A model generated the notes under the pieces. It did no database searches. It was not told the origin of the DNA and saw nothing but the letters and a program-made list of their open reading frames with translations. A stretch of 64,000 nucleotides of DNA from Hallerella sp964587155. GTDB lineage: Bacteria > Fibrobacterota > Fibrobacteria > Fibrobacterales > Fibrobacteraceae. The stretch is from NCBI GenBank assembly GCA_964587155.1, contig CAZPKF010000014.1, forward strand, positions 9,160 to 73,159. The letters run 5' to 3'. Shown one piece after another: positions 17,737 through 26,281 of the stretch. The stretch's first letter is position 1, and each line of letters opens with the position of its first letter. The translations under genes were made by a program, and so were the position numbers.

Positions 17737-19101
17737 ATGAAGCTTTCCCAAAAGTTCATCCTGGAACCCCACTTTTTCAAAGTCCTCGCTGGGCTCGCAC
17801 TCCCCATCGCATTGCAGGACCTTGTCAAGTTCTCGCTTTCGTTGGCTGACAACCTGATGGTCGGCAGCATTTCAGAAGCAGCCTTGGGGGCGGTGACATT
17901 AGCCGGTCAACCGTTTTTCATTTTTTCCCTTTTGTCTTTTGGCATCGCCAGCGGAGGCGGCGTTCTCGTTGCGCAATACTACGGAAAACACGATGCGGAC
18001 AGCGTACAGAAAATCGTTTCCATCACACTGGCCTTCGGCATTCCGGTTTCCATCCTCTTTGGACTGCTGACGACGCTTTTCCCACGAGAGGTCATGCGCA
18101 TTTTCACGGATGTTCCCGAATTGGTGGAAATCGGCACAGAATATTTGCGCATACAAGGATTCGCTTACTTTTTTTACGGATTCAGCAACACGCTCATTAT
18201 GTTGCTCCGCAGTACGCGCGAAGTCAAAGCCGGTCTCCTCGTCAACTTTTCCGCATTCGTTTTGAACGTCATCCTGAACTGGATCTTGATTTTCGGACAC
18301 TGCGGATTTCCCGCCATGGGAGTCCAAGGCGCGGCACTGGGAACCGTCATCGCGCGCGCCGTCGAATGCGCAGCCATCATCATATACGTCCGCTTTGTAG
18401 AAAGACACTTGCATTTCCGTTTCCGGAAACTTTTCCGTCTCGACAAAACTCTTCTCAAGGACTTTTTGCGATACAGCATTCCCGTTGCCGTAAACGAAAC
18501 GGGATGGTCTGTCGGCGTCGCAGCCCAATCCGTCGTCTTGGGACATCTGAACGCGACCATTGTCGCGGCGGCGAGCATTGTGGGAACGCTTCAGCAAATG
18601 GCTCTGGTCTTTATATTCGGAGTCGCCGGAGCCTCGGCCCCCATTATTGGAAACTTGCTCGGCGGCGGAAAGAACCTGGGCGAAGCCAAACGCTACGCGA
18701 ACACACTCCTGCTTGCCGGATTCTTTGTCGGTGCACTGATGGCGGGAGCCCTTTTCCTTTTCAAAAATCCAATTCTTTCCCTCTACGCGATTCCCGAATC
18801 GACCATTGCGCTTGCGCAGACGTTCATCGGCATCCAGTGCATTATGATTGTGCTGCAATCTTACACTTCCCCGGCGATCATCGGCATTCTGCGGGCGGGT
18901 GGAGACACCGTGTTCACGACAATCCTTGACATTGGAACCCTTTGGGTCTTTTCCATTCCCCTAGGATACCTGGCTGGATTTGAATGGGGGCTTTCCTATC
19001 CGCTCATCTTTCTGCTCCTCCGTTCCGATGAACTGGTGAAGTTTCCCATCCTCATTTGGCGCGTCGAAAGAAAACGCTGGATTCGCAACGTGACCCGTTA
19101 A
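17737..19101 (+). CDS. MATE-family multidrug/cation antiporter
   Basis: 454 residues, ~12 hydrophobic segments. Hallmarks are PIALQDLVKFSLSLADNLMVGSISEAALGAVTLAGQ near the N-terminus and the internally repeated second half (YSIPVAVNETGWSVGVAAQSVVLGHLNATIVAAASI). Such NorM/DinF-type inner-membrane transporters export drugs or metabolites against Na+ or H+. It begins 3 bp after the XPB helicase gene, so the two are co-transcribed. A helicase-MATE pairing has no obvious mechanistic link. Confidence 0.93.
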   Translation: MKLSQKFILEPHFFKVLAGLALPIALQDLVKFSLSLADNLMVGSISEAALGAVTLAGQPFFIFSLLSFGIASGGGVLVAQYYGKHDADSVQKIVSITLAFGIPVSILFGLLTTLFPREVMRIFTDVPELVEIGTEYLRIQGFAYFFYGFSNTLIMLLRSTREVKAGLLVNFSAFVLNVILNWILIFGHCGFPAMGVQGAALGTVIARAVECAAIIIYVRFVERHLHFRFRKLFRLDKTLLKDFLRYSIPVAVNETGWSVGVAAQSVVLGHLNATIVAAASIVGTLQQMALVFIFGVAGASAPIIGNLLGGGKNLGEAKRYANTLLLAGFFVGALMAGALFLFKNPILSLYAIPESTIALAQTFIGIQCIMIVLQSYTSPAIIGILRAGGDTVFTTILDIGTLWVFSIPLGYLAGFEWGLSYPLIFLLLRSDELVKFPILIWRVERKRWIRNVTR

Positions 19102-19149
19102 AGCGCTCTGCGCATTTCCCCTCGCCGAATAAAGTTATATTTTTCACGT

Positions 19150-20877
19150 ATGGAAAATCCCCGTCAGATAGTCAATCTTTTCTTGAGCACAAAACACAAG
19201 CCGGACACTTTGAAAAGTGAACTGTTCCGCGCTGCAGAAGCCGCAGAAGAAATCGGCATGACTTACATGGAAGCCGCGTTCCAATTGGGCGAGCACGCCA
19301 AGGAAGAGGGCCTTTCCGAAGAAGACTCCGATGCGACAATCCGACGCGCTTACGCCGCGGACAAGCGTTCCCGCGAACGCGAAAGCGTTCCTCAAGAAGA
19401 CTCCAAAGCGGAAAATCCCACGGCGCACCAGCCAGCAGTTCAAGCCGCCCCTCAAGCGGCATCGCCTGCCATCCTCACGGGAGCCATTTCCCTAGAACAA
19501 TTTTTGGCGGTCGGGTTAGACGCACAAGCACTCGAATTGCTGCAAAATCACCGGATAGATCCCGAAGCGCTGAACATTCCCTGGCCCACTCCGGACTGGC
19601 GTTCGGATTTTGCCAAACTGTTGCGCGCCCTCTTTCAGCCCGATGAATACGTTGAATACAAAAAGTCCAACACGCCCGAATCTATCTCCGTCCAAATTTC
19701 AGAGTTTTTGGATCAGCCGGACAACATCAAAAAAATGATGAAGTCTCTCGACGGTCCCGACGGTGCCCTCGTATCCATCAACGCAGTCAAAGGTTCCGAA
19801 GAAGACGCCTGCCGTTACCGTTACGCCGTCGTCGACAATCCGAAAATCAGTCTGGCGAAGCAGCTGGCTTATTACAAGGCGTTGAACCTCCCGTGCGCAG
19901 CTCTCGTCAACACGGGAGCGAATTCCGTCCAAGCGTGGATTAAAATTTCGGCGAAGAACCGCGAAGAATACGACGATCGCGTCGAATATCTTTTCAAAAC
20001 GTTGGACGGTCAGGGTTTCAAAGTCGATTCCCAGAACGCCGATCCGGCCCGGATGGTGCGGATGCCGGGAGTTCTCCGCAACGGAAAGCAGCAATACCTG
20101 ATCGGTTTGGACCAGGGCGCAAAAACTTTCGAAGACTGGCAAACTTGGGTTGAATTTTGCCTAGACGGAAAGCCATTAATAGAACTGGCAAGCAACAGCG
20201 ACGATGCACCCAAAAAAGATGCGCCGCTCATCGATTCCGCCTTGCAAGCGGGCGAATTCATGCTCCTTACCGCACCGCAGAAAGCCGGAAAATCCTTCGC
20301 CCTGATGGACCTAGCCTTTTCCCTTTGTACAGGGGACGACTGGCTGGGGATGAATACCCGCAAAACGGACATTCTCTTCGTCAATTTCGAAAGTACGCGT
20401 TCCGCGTTTCTCAATCGGCTTTTCACCCTGGCCGCCTCCCGCGGGCAGACGGCATCCATCCCCGAATTCGGATTTTTGAATTTGCGCGGCATCGCCCTTT
20501 CGCCCCTTGAAATGGCCCAATATATTGCGAAACGAGTCAAAGGGGCGAAAACTCTCGAAGAACATGACTACAAGGCCATTTTCATCGATCCCATTTCTGC
20601 CGTTTTGCACAATCCCAAGGCCATGCGGAACAACGTTTCCCCGGAACAGTCCCTGCTGCAAATGATCGACACGGTGATAGCGCTCACCGGATCCGCCGTC
20701 ATCGCCGCGACAAATCCTAAAGAATTTCCGGAACTGGCACTTCACGCCGATTCCCACATTTCGCTTTCACCCGTTGATGGCTGCCCCAACATTTTCAACA
20801 TCAAAGGAGAGTTCCGCGACTTTCCCGCCCTATCGTCCCGCGATTGCGTATGGCGTTACCCGCGGTTCCTCGTTTAA
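19150..20877 (+). CDS. primase/RepA-like AAA ATPase
   Basis: 575 residues. The N-terminus (~1-75) is helical, then an Ala/Pro linker. The central region (~150-340) resembles the RepB/prim-pol-like primase module of plasmid and phage replication proteins: RYRYAVVDNPKISLAKQLAYYKALNLPCAALVNTGANSVQAW...DPARMVRMPGVLRNGKQQYLIGL. The expected acidic pair (EFD-type) is not evident. The C-terminal RecA/RepA-type ATPase has Walker A APQKAGKSFAL and Walker B AIFIDPISAVL. A TATATT hexamer lies 8 nt before the ATG without a ribosome site, suggesting a leaderless mRNA. No plasmid or phage genes are nearby; the next gene starts 5 bp downstream. Role unknown, perhaps domesticated replication or repair. Confidence 0.7.
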   Translation: MENPRQIVNLFLSTKHKPDTLKSELFRAAEAAEEIGMTYMEAAFQLGEHAKEEGLSEEDSDATIRRAYAADKRSRERESVPQEDSKAENPTAHQPAVQAAPQAASPAILTGAISLEQFLAVGLDAQALELLQNHRIDPEALNIPWPTPDWRSDFAKLLRALFQPDEYVEYKKSNTPESISVQISEFLDQPDNIKKMMKSLDGPDGALVSINAVKGSEEDACRYRYAVVDNPKISLAKQLAYYKALNLPCAALVNTGANSVQAWIKISAKNREEYDDRVEYLFKTLDGQGFKVDSQNADPARMVRMPGVLRNGKQQYLIGLDQGAKTFEDWQTWVEFCLDGKPLIELASNSDDAPKKDAPLIDSALQAGEFMLLTAPQKAGKSFALMDLAFSLCTGDDWLGMNTRKTDILFVNFESTRSAFLNRLFTLAASRGQTASIPEFGFLNLRGIALSPLEMAQYIAKRVKGAKTLEEHDYKAIFIDPISAVLHNPKAMRNNVSPEQSLLQMIDTVIALTGSAVIAATNPKEFPELALHADSHISLSPVDGCPNIFNIKGEFRDFPALSSRDCVWRYPRFLV

Positions 20878-20882
20878 CCATT

Positions 20883-22142
20883 ATGCAAAAGAAATCTTTG
20901 GAAAACCGCGGTTCGTGGAACCGTCAAACATCCTCTAAAAAACAACAGTCCAACGCAATAGCAAAACCTCTCGGACCAATTCCTGCCGACATTTCCGGGA
21001 AGCGCACCTATTTGGAATCCTGGATTCGCGACAACCGGATTCCGGGAAAGCTTCAATCTTGGTATATTGTTCCCACCAAAGCGGAAAACGGAGATTGGCG
21101 GATTCTTTCAAAGAACCTGTCGCGCACGAACCGCGTCCTTTCCATTGAAGGACCTTTCCAAGGAGCGAAGCCGCCCAAAGCGGTCCTCGACATCGACGCC
21201 CAAATCCGCAAGCCCCACCTGACCAAATTCCGCAAATCCATTTTGCAAATCTGGTTCCGCGCCACCGGGGACGGGCGTTATGGAATTGCCGTTCAAAACA
21301 TCTTGCATTCTGCCGAAGCGACGCGTGAATTCAAGACGTTCCTCGAATATCTGCAACGGGAACACGCCGATGTCATCCTGTGCTGCCACCAGATTCGCAT
21401 CCGGCCAGTCCAAACGCTGAATCCAACGAACCTCCCGACCTCTTCACAAATTGAATTGAAGAAAGGTTTCGGCAGCGAATTTTTGCCCATCGGCGATTCT
21501 GGTAAAAAATACAGTCTCATCGACTGGACTCCCGCTGCCAAAGAGCCGTGGATAAACCTTCCCAAACGAATTTGCGATGCTGTTCACCCCGCCAAAGACG
21601 ACAAGTTTCTCGAATGTTTCGCCGGTCCGGCTTATATCGCCGAATCTCTCTCCCCTCATTTTGAAACTTGCCACGCAATCGATGCGCGGGACATTTCGCG
21701 GATAACACCGAATGTCCGTTACATTCACGCTCCCGTCAACAAGGATTTTTTCAAACGCTTCTTCCATGGAACCGCAAACGAAGGCAAATGGACGATTTAC
21801 CTGGATTCTCCCGAAGGAAAAGCCCTTGCCACCGGAGTCGTCTCCGAAATAGCGGAATCTCGGCCTGAACGCATTCTGCTGAACGCCTCCAATTTGGCTG
21901 TGGCCGCCATGGAAATCAAGCGCTTCCGCCGCGAAGGCTACATGCTCCGCAAAATAATTCCCCTCGACATGGAACCGGGCACGCCCTCTTTCCAAGTTTT
22001 ATTCCTCTTCGTTCCCGACAGGGCCGGACTTCTCGGTAGGCAAAACGAACGGAGGGAAAAAGTCGTCAAGCGGCGCGAAACCCCGGATCAGTCCCAATAT
22101 CCCGTAGAATCGGTGCATTTTACCCAAAAGCGCCGCCATTAA
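20883..22142 (+). CDS. TrmA/RlmD-like protein lacking catalytic residues
   Basis: 419 residues. The C-terminal half follows the fold order of uracil-C5 RNA methyltransferases (RumA/TrmA): FLECFAGPAYIAESLSPHFE where SAM motif I (DLYCGxGxF) is expected, IYLDSPEGK at the usual DPPRxG position, and ILLNASNLAVAAMEIKRFRREGY at the usual (I/V)SCNPxTLARDL position, then the IIPLDMEPGTPSFQVLFLF end (cf. DMFPxTxHxE). The catalytic Cys of SCNP is replaced by Ala, and the Arg of DPPR is lost. It is probably a non-catalytic RNA- or DNA-binding paralogue. It starts 5 bp after the primase-like ATPase gene, implying a joint function. The assignment is by motif register only. Confidence 0.55.
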   Translation: MQKKSLENRGSWNRQTSSKKQQSNAIAKPLGPIPADISGKRTYLESWIRDNRIPGKLQSWYIVPTKAENGDWRILSKNLSRTNRVLSIEGPFQGAKPPKAVLDIDAQIRKPHLTKFRKSILQIWFRATGDGRYGIAVQNILHSAEATREFKTFLEYLQREHADVILCCHQIRIRPVQTLNPTNLPTSSQIELKKGFGSEFLPIGDSGKKYSLIDWTPAAKEPWINLPKRICDAVHPAKDDKFLECFAGPAYIAESLSPHFETCHAIDARDISRITPNVRYIHAPVNKDFFKRFFHGTANEGKWTIYLDSPEGKALATGVVSEIAESRPERILLNASNLAVAAMEIKRFRREGYMLRKIIPLDMEPGTPSFQVLFLFVPDRAGLLGRQNERREKVVKRRETPDQSQYPVESVHFTQKRRH

Positions 22143-22179
22143 TATTCACCATCCGTTCAAAAAGTTTAAATTGAAGAAC

Positions 22180-23340
22180 ATGAGGCATATTCAAGGCATT
22201 ACATTCGCATTGGGCCTTGCCGCCCTCGCGGCCAGCGCCTACATCGTCAAAGAAGGCGATACGCTCTGGGACATTTCTGACGAATACCTGAACAATCCGT
22301 TCGCATGGCCGGATTTGTGGGAAAACAACAAACACATTCAAGATCCCCATTGGATTTATCCGGGCGATTCCATTTATTTGGGCGAAGCCCAGGGTGACCA
22401 AAAGCAAGAAAAGTCGCCCGCCGCCCCATGTGCGACATTCACGCCCGATTCCACCTTGCCCAAGGGAGTCTCCGTTCCCAAAGGATGCTCCGGCGATGAA
22501 CAGGGGCAATTTGAAAGGAACTTGGGCGCTCTGGCAGAAGACGGTGCAAAGCGCAAACCCAAGACGCTAAACGCAGGCACGTCTTATTTTTACACGCAAC
22601 GTTCCGAGCCCAAAATATTCAACGGCTACTACCAAGTCCTTTCTCCCATCATTACTTCACCGGACAGTCTCAAGCAGGATTCCTCGTGGTTCTCGGTCCA
22701 TTCCGGAGAAAAGAAAGCGCCATTAGTCCACATGCCCGAAACGGAAATCGTCATCGGCATCGGTAGAAACACTCCTGAAAAAGCAGAACCGGGAGCCATT
22801 GTCGAAATTTGGGATGCCCACCGGGCTTCCCTCCCCGAGACGAAAATCCGCGCACCGGAAAAGGCTGCCATTTTGCGGTATGCGGGACTTGCGCGAATCA
22901 CGGATGTCGGCGACACGCTTTCTAGGGCGATTCTCCTTCAGAGCATGTACGAAATCAAGATGGATTTCGCCAAAGCCCGTCTTCAAAAGCCTTACACGCC
23001 CATCAACGTATCCAGTTACAGCGAAGTCAAAGGCTCTCGTATCGACAGCATGGCGGTTGTCCGCTATTCCCTCGAAAAGAATCTAGTGATTGGTCCGTAT
23101 GGTTACATTTTGATTGACCAGGGTTCCAACCAAGGATATTCGCTTGGCGACGGTGTCGCCATTTGGGAAAAAGACAATTCGGATTCCCAAATTCCCCCGC
23201 GTTTGCTGGGCCGCGGCGTCGTCACCAGTTTGAACGGAGAACAAGCGATCATCCTCGTGCGGGAAGCGTACACGAACAGCCGTCACATCCAATACGGGAA
23301 CCTCGTATCCATTACGCACAAGGCAATCCGGGTGCCATGA
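22180..23340 (+). CDS. LysM-domain envelope protein
   Basis: 386 residues. Signal peptide MRHIQGITFALGLAALAASA, then directly a LysM module (YIVKEGDTLWDISDEYLNNPFAWPDLWENNKHIQDPHWIYPGDSIYL) that binds peptidoglycan glycan strands. The remaining ~300 residues are beta-rich; the C-terminal part (GPYGYILIDQGSNQGYSLGDGVAIWEKD) resembles FlgT-C/CsgG-like 'flag assembly' domains seen in periplasmic LysM proteins. ATG 22180 is preferred over the in-frame TTG at 22171 because it directly precedes the signal sequence. Its stop overlaps the ATG of the next ORF (ATGA). Confidence 0.82.
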   Translation: MRHIQGITFALGLAALAASAYIVKEGDTLWDISDEYLNNPFAWPDLWENNKHIQDPHWIYPGDSIYLGEAQGDQKQEKSPAAPCATFTPDSTLPKGVSVPKGCSGDEQGQFERNLGALAEDGAKRKPKTLNAGTSYFYTQRSEPKIFNGYYQVLSPIITSPDSLKQDSSWFSVHSGEKKAPLVHMPETEIVIGIGRNTPEKAEPGAIVEIWDAHRASLPETKIRAPEKAAILRYAGLARITDVGDTLSRAILLQSMYEIKMDFAKARLQKPYTPINVSSYSEVKGSRIDSMAVVRYSLEKNLVIGPYGYILIDQGSNQGYSLGDGVAIWEKDNSDSQIPPRLLGRGVVTSLNGEQAIILVREAYTNSRHIQYGNLVSITHKAIRVP

Positions 23341-23501
23341 AAATCCACGTTGCCATGCTTGCGTTGACGGCTTGCGCCATCCTGCTCGCGGCAGCCCTGC
23401 TCTCGGTCATTCTGTTAGTCTCTTCGCCGGATCTCGCAGACAAAGCCGCGGACGCCCTCGGCCACGGAAAATTGTCCTTCCTCGTACAGATGCTCTACTA
23501 A
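23337..23501 (+). CDS. 54-residue single-TM membrane protein
   Basis: MKIHVAMLALTACAILLAAA..., one long hydrophobic helix (~5-29) followed by a short Ala/Asp/Lys tail ending FLVQMLY. Its ATG overlaps the LysM gene stop (ATGA), and the histidine kinase gene begins 13 bp later behind its own GGAG. Position and coupling support that it is translated. It may be a small regulator of the kinase or an accessory of the LysM protein. No homologue recognised. Confidence 0.6.
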   Translation: MKIHVAMLALTACAILLAAALLSVILLVSSPDLADKAADALGHGKLSFLVQMLY

Positions 23502-23514
23502 AGCGGAGTGCCGC

Positions 23515-25560
23515 ATGAAGCTCCCGGAGAACAACCGCATATTCATTGCGCTTTTTTTCGGCGGAATCATCATTCCGACAGCGATTCTTGCTTTTCTCAG
23601 CTTCCGCAATGTCCAAAATGAACGGTTCCTCGCCGAAAAGAATTTTGAAGATTCACGGAACTCGTTCACCAAACAGGCGCTCTCGACCGTCCAAAGCGAA
23701 CAAGTCGAAATTTTGAAAGAAGCGAAAAACGCGTCGCAATTCCTTTACGAACAACCGCAAAAAATGTTGGAATTCGGCAATGCGGCCTCGTTTAAAAATG
23801 TGCAGGGCGTTGAAGCGATATTCCTTTTCAACGAAGGGAAACTCATCTATCCGAGCATCCCGGTCAAAGAGCATTCCCAACAAACTTTTCCTTCCGTCGT
23901 TCCCGGTCCCTTTGAACGGAGCATCCTCCGGGGAGAAATTTCCGGACGTTTTCCCCAGCAGATTGAAACGGCGCGTTCCGCACTATTGCTCCGCGCGCCC
24001 CTCCTTTCTTCCGAAGACAACTCCTTGAATTTGTTGGGGCTTTTGCGGCACCATTACCGACAAAAAAATTTCGACGAAGCGTTGCGAATCATCGGAGTAC
24101 TCGAACGCCACCCAAACGCCAAAGGCTATTTGTTCGACAATTTGGAAAACGCCCTTTACCGGATCAAATTCGAAATTTTCGTGGAGCAGAAAAAACATAG
24201 CCAGGCCGAAAATTATTGTCTTTCCCTTTTTTCCGCTTTTTTAGAGGGGAGGGCTTTCCGGGACATCGCCAGTGCGAAATTTTTCTTTGACAACGCCATC
24301 AGCCGGATTCTATCCTTCGAAGATCTTTCACAAAAAAAGCGCGACGCCTTTTGGAATCTTCGCGAAAACCTGAACCGACAACTGGAACACGCACAAGTTT
24401 TCGCCGACCACAGCGAATTCCTCTGGCTTTTGAGCAGTGACAATCCCAACACCAAAGACGGCATCCTCTACAAGCAAAACGGCGATGGCCTTTTCTTCCG
24501 CATGGCGTATCCCTGGCTTTCCGGAGATCAAGTCGTCATCGGAAAAATCCGTCCAGAAGTTTACAAAAAACGCATTTTGCAAAAACTCGCCGGAGTTTCC
24601 CGCGAATGGAAGGGCATCCTTTACACGGTCACCGACATCAACGATTCCATCCTCTTGGGAAAAGTTCCCGATTCGACAAGCGCAGTTTCCAAACAGCTGG
24701 ACCTGGGGAACGGCCTGGGCTGGACTCTTTCGCTTTACGAACGCGACATGGAAGCGATTACCCTCGAAGCGCGGCATAAAATTTTCCTTTTGTCGGGGCT
24801 CGTCGCCTTTTCCCTGCTGACCGTCATTCTGGGATCTTTTTTCATTTTCAGAACCATTTCCCAAGAGCGTAAACTGATCGCGATGAAGACGAATTTTTTG
24901 TCTTCGGTTTCGCACGAGCTGAAAACTCCACTCACATCCATCAAGATGTTTGCCGAAATGATTTCTAACGGGCGCGTCCAAAAAATCGAAAAGTGTCAGG
25001 AATATTCCTCGCTCATCGGCAAAGAATCGACCCGGCTTGAAAATTTAATCGGCGCCATTCTCAGTTACACGCGGATGGAAACAGGAAAGCAAGTGTTCCG
25101 TTGGCAAAAACTGGACCTATCCGAATGCGTGGAGAAAGTATTCAACGCCGTTTTGGATATCGCCGAAAATCGCGGCATCGAAATGACCCGAGAATTGCAA
25201 CCGGGAGCTTTTGTCATGGGCGACTCCACGGCGCTTTACAGCCTCGCTCAAGGCCTCATCGAAAACGCCATCAAATACACAAATCCTCCGGGAAAAGTTT
25301 TCGTCCGCATCGCCGAAGAAAACGACAAAGTCGTTTTTTCCGTTCAAGATACGGGAATCGGCATCGCATCGTCCGAACAAAAGAATATTTTTAATGACTT
25401 CTATCGCGTGGGAGACGAAATGACGCGCAGCACCAAAGGCTCCGGCCTAGGACTGGCCATCGTCAAACGCGTGGCGGAAGCCCACAAAGCAAGCATCTCC
25501 GTACAAAGTCATCCCGGCAAAGGATCGACTTTTACGGTCAGCATCAAAAAGGCGGAATAA
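23515..25560 (+). CDS. membrane sensor histidine kinase
   Basis: 681 residues. TM1 ~9-29 (FIALFFGGIIIPTAILAFLSF), a ~390-residue extracytoplasmic sensor with a TPR-like helical part (YRQKNFDEALRIIGVLERHP), and TM2 ~423-445 (FLLSGLVAFSLLTVILGSFF). The HisKA domain has phospho-acceptor His467 in SVSHELKTPLTSIKM. The HATPase has LIENAIKYTNPPG (N box), DTGIGIAS (G1) and GSGLGLAIVK (G2). The large sensor is not a recognised PAS/CHASE type. The response regulator ATG overlaps the stop by one base, so this is a coupled two-component system. Confidence 0.95.
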   Translation: MKLPENNRIFIALFFGGIIIPTAILAFLSFRNVQNERFLAEKNFEDSRNSFTKQALSTVQSEQVEILKEAKNASQFLYEQPQKMLEFGNAASFKNVQGVEAIFLFNEGKLIYPSIPVKEHSQQTFPSVVPGPFERSILRGEISGRFPQQIETARSALLLRAPLLSSEDNSLNLLGLLRHHYRQKNFDEALRIIGVLERHPNAKGYLFDNLENALYRIKFEIFVEQKKHSQAENYCLSLFSAFLEGRAFRDIASAKFFFDNAISRILSFEDLSQKKRDAFWNLRENLNRQLEHAQVFADHSEFLWLLSSDNPNTKDGILYKQNGDGLFFRMAYPWLSGDQVVIGKIRPEVYKKRILQKLAGVSREWKGILYTVTDINDSILLGKVPDSTSAVSKQLDLGNGLGWTLSLYERDMEAITLEARHKIFLLSGLVAFSLLTVILGSFFIFRTISQERKLIAMKTNFLSSVSHELKTPLTSIKMFAEMISNGRVQKIEKCQEYSSLIGKESTRLENLIGAILSYTRMETGKQVFRWQKLDLSECVEKVFNAVLDIAENRGIEMTRELQPGAFVMGDSTALYSLAQGLIENAIKYTNPPGKVFVRIAEENDKVVFSVQDTGIGIASSEQKNIFNDFYRVGDEMTRSTKGSGLGLAIVKRVAEAHKASISVQSHPGKGSTFTVSIKKAE

Positions 25561-26279
25561 TGGAAAACAACAAGATTCTTATCGTCGAAGATGAAGAAAT
25601 CATCCGGCTGGGATTGAAGGACAATTTCGAATTGGAAAACTACATCGTCGAAACCGCCAACGACGGCGAAGAAGCCATTGAAAAAGCGGATTCGTTCTTG
25701 CCGAACCTGGTCCTCTTGGATTTGATGATCCCCAAGAAAAGCGGATTCGAAGTTTGCCGTTACATCCGGAGAAGACATCCGGATACATTCATCATCATGC
25801 TCACGGCAAAGACAGAAGAAGCTTCCAAAGTGACCGGTCTTGAAATGGGCGCAGACGATTACGTGACAAAGCCGTTCTCCATCCTAGAACTTTTGGCTCG
25901 TGCCAAGGCGTTCTTGCGTCGCGGTCCGCGCATCGGTGGAAACACCTCTACCGCCAACGCCGCACCGCAGCAAGATGTTGTGGATTTTCAAGGAATCCAC
26001 CTGGACTTTAAACGGGAAGAAGCCTCCAAAAACGGCGTCCCCATCTCCCTGAAGCACAAAGATTTCCAAATTCTCAAATACTTTTGGGAAAGACGCGGCG
26101 AAGTCATTGACCGTGCCGACCTGCTTCAATACATTTGGGGTTACACGCCGGACAAAATGCCGACAACCCGCACCATCGACAATTATATCGTCGACTTGCG
26201 CAAGAACCTCGAAGACGATCCGGCCAATCCCAAAATCATCACATCCGTCCGCGGGGCGGGTTACAAGTTCAACGTTTGA
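25560..26279 (+). CDS. OmpR/PhoB-type response regulator
   Basis: 239 residues. Receiver domain 1-120 with acidic pocket VEDEE, phospho-acceptor Asp54 (VLLDLMIP) and GADDYVTKPF (Lys105 region). The winged-helix DNA-binding domain ~145-239 has LKHKDFQILKYFWERRGEVIDRADLLQYIWG and TRTIDNYIVDLRKNLEDDPANPKIITSVRGAGYKF. It forms a one-base overlap with the kinase gene and is 2 bp from the propeller gene, which may be a target or part of the sensed pathway. Confidence 0.96.
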   Translation: MENNKILIVEDEEIIRLGLKDNFELENYIVETANDGEEAIEKADSFLPNLVLLDLMIPKKSGFEVCRYIRRRHPDTFIIMLTAKTEEASKVTGLEMGADDYVTKPFSILELLARAKAFLRRGPRIGGNTSTANAAPQQDVVDFQGIHLDFKREEASKNGVPISLKHKDFQILKYFWERRGEVIDRADLLQYIWGYTPDKMPTTRTIDNYIVDLRKNLEDDPANPKIITSVRGAGYKFNV

Positions 26280-26281
26280 CA

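Noticed and set aside
17899..18858. 319-codon frame antisense to the MATE gene
   Set aside because: Composition (Arg/Asp/Glu/His-rich, no motif) is that of a complementary-strand artefact.
19150..22142. Prophage or integrated plasmid remnant
   Set aside because: Only the primase/ATPase looks mobile-element-like; no integrase, tRNA-linked attachment repeat, capsid or relaxase gene, and neighbours are chromosomal.
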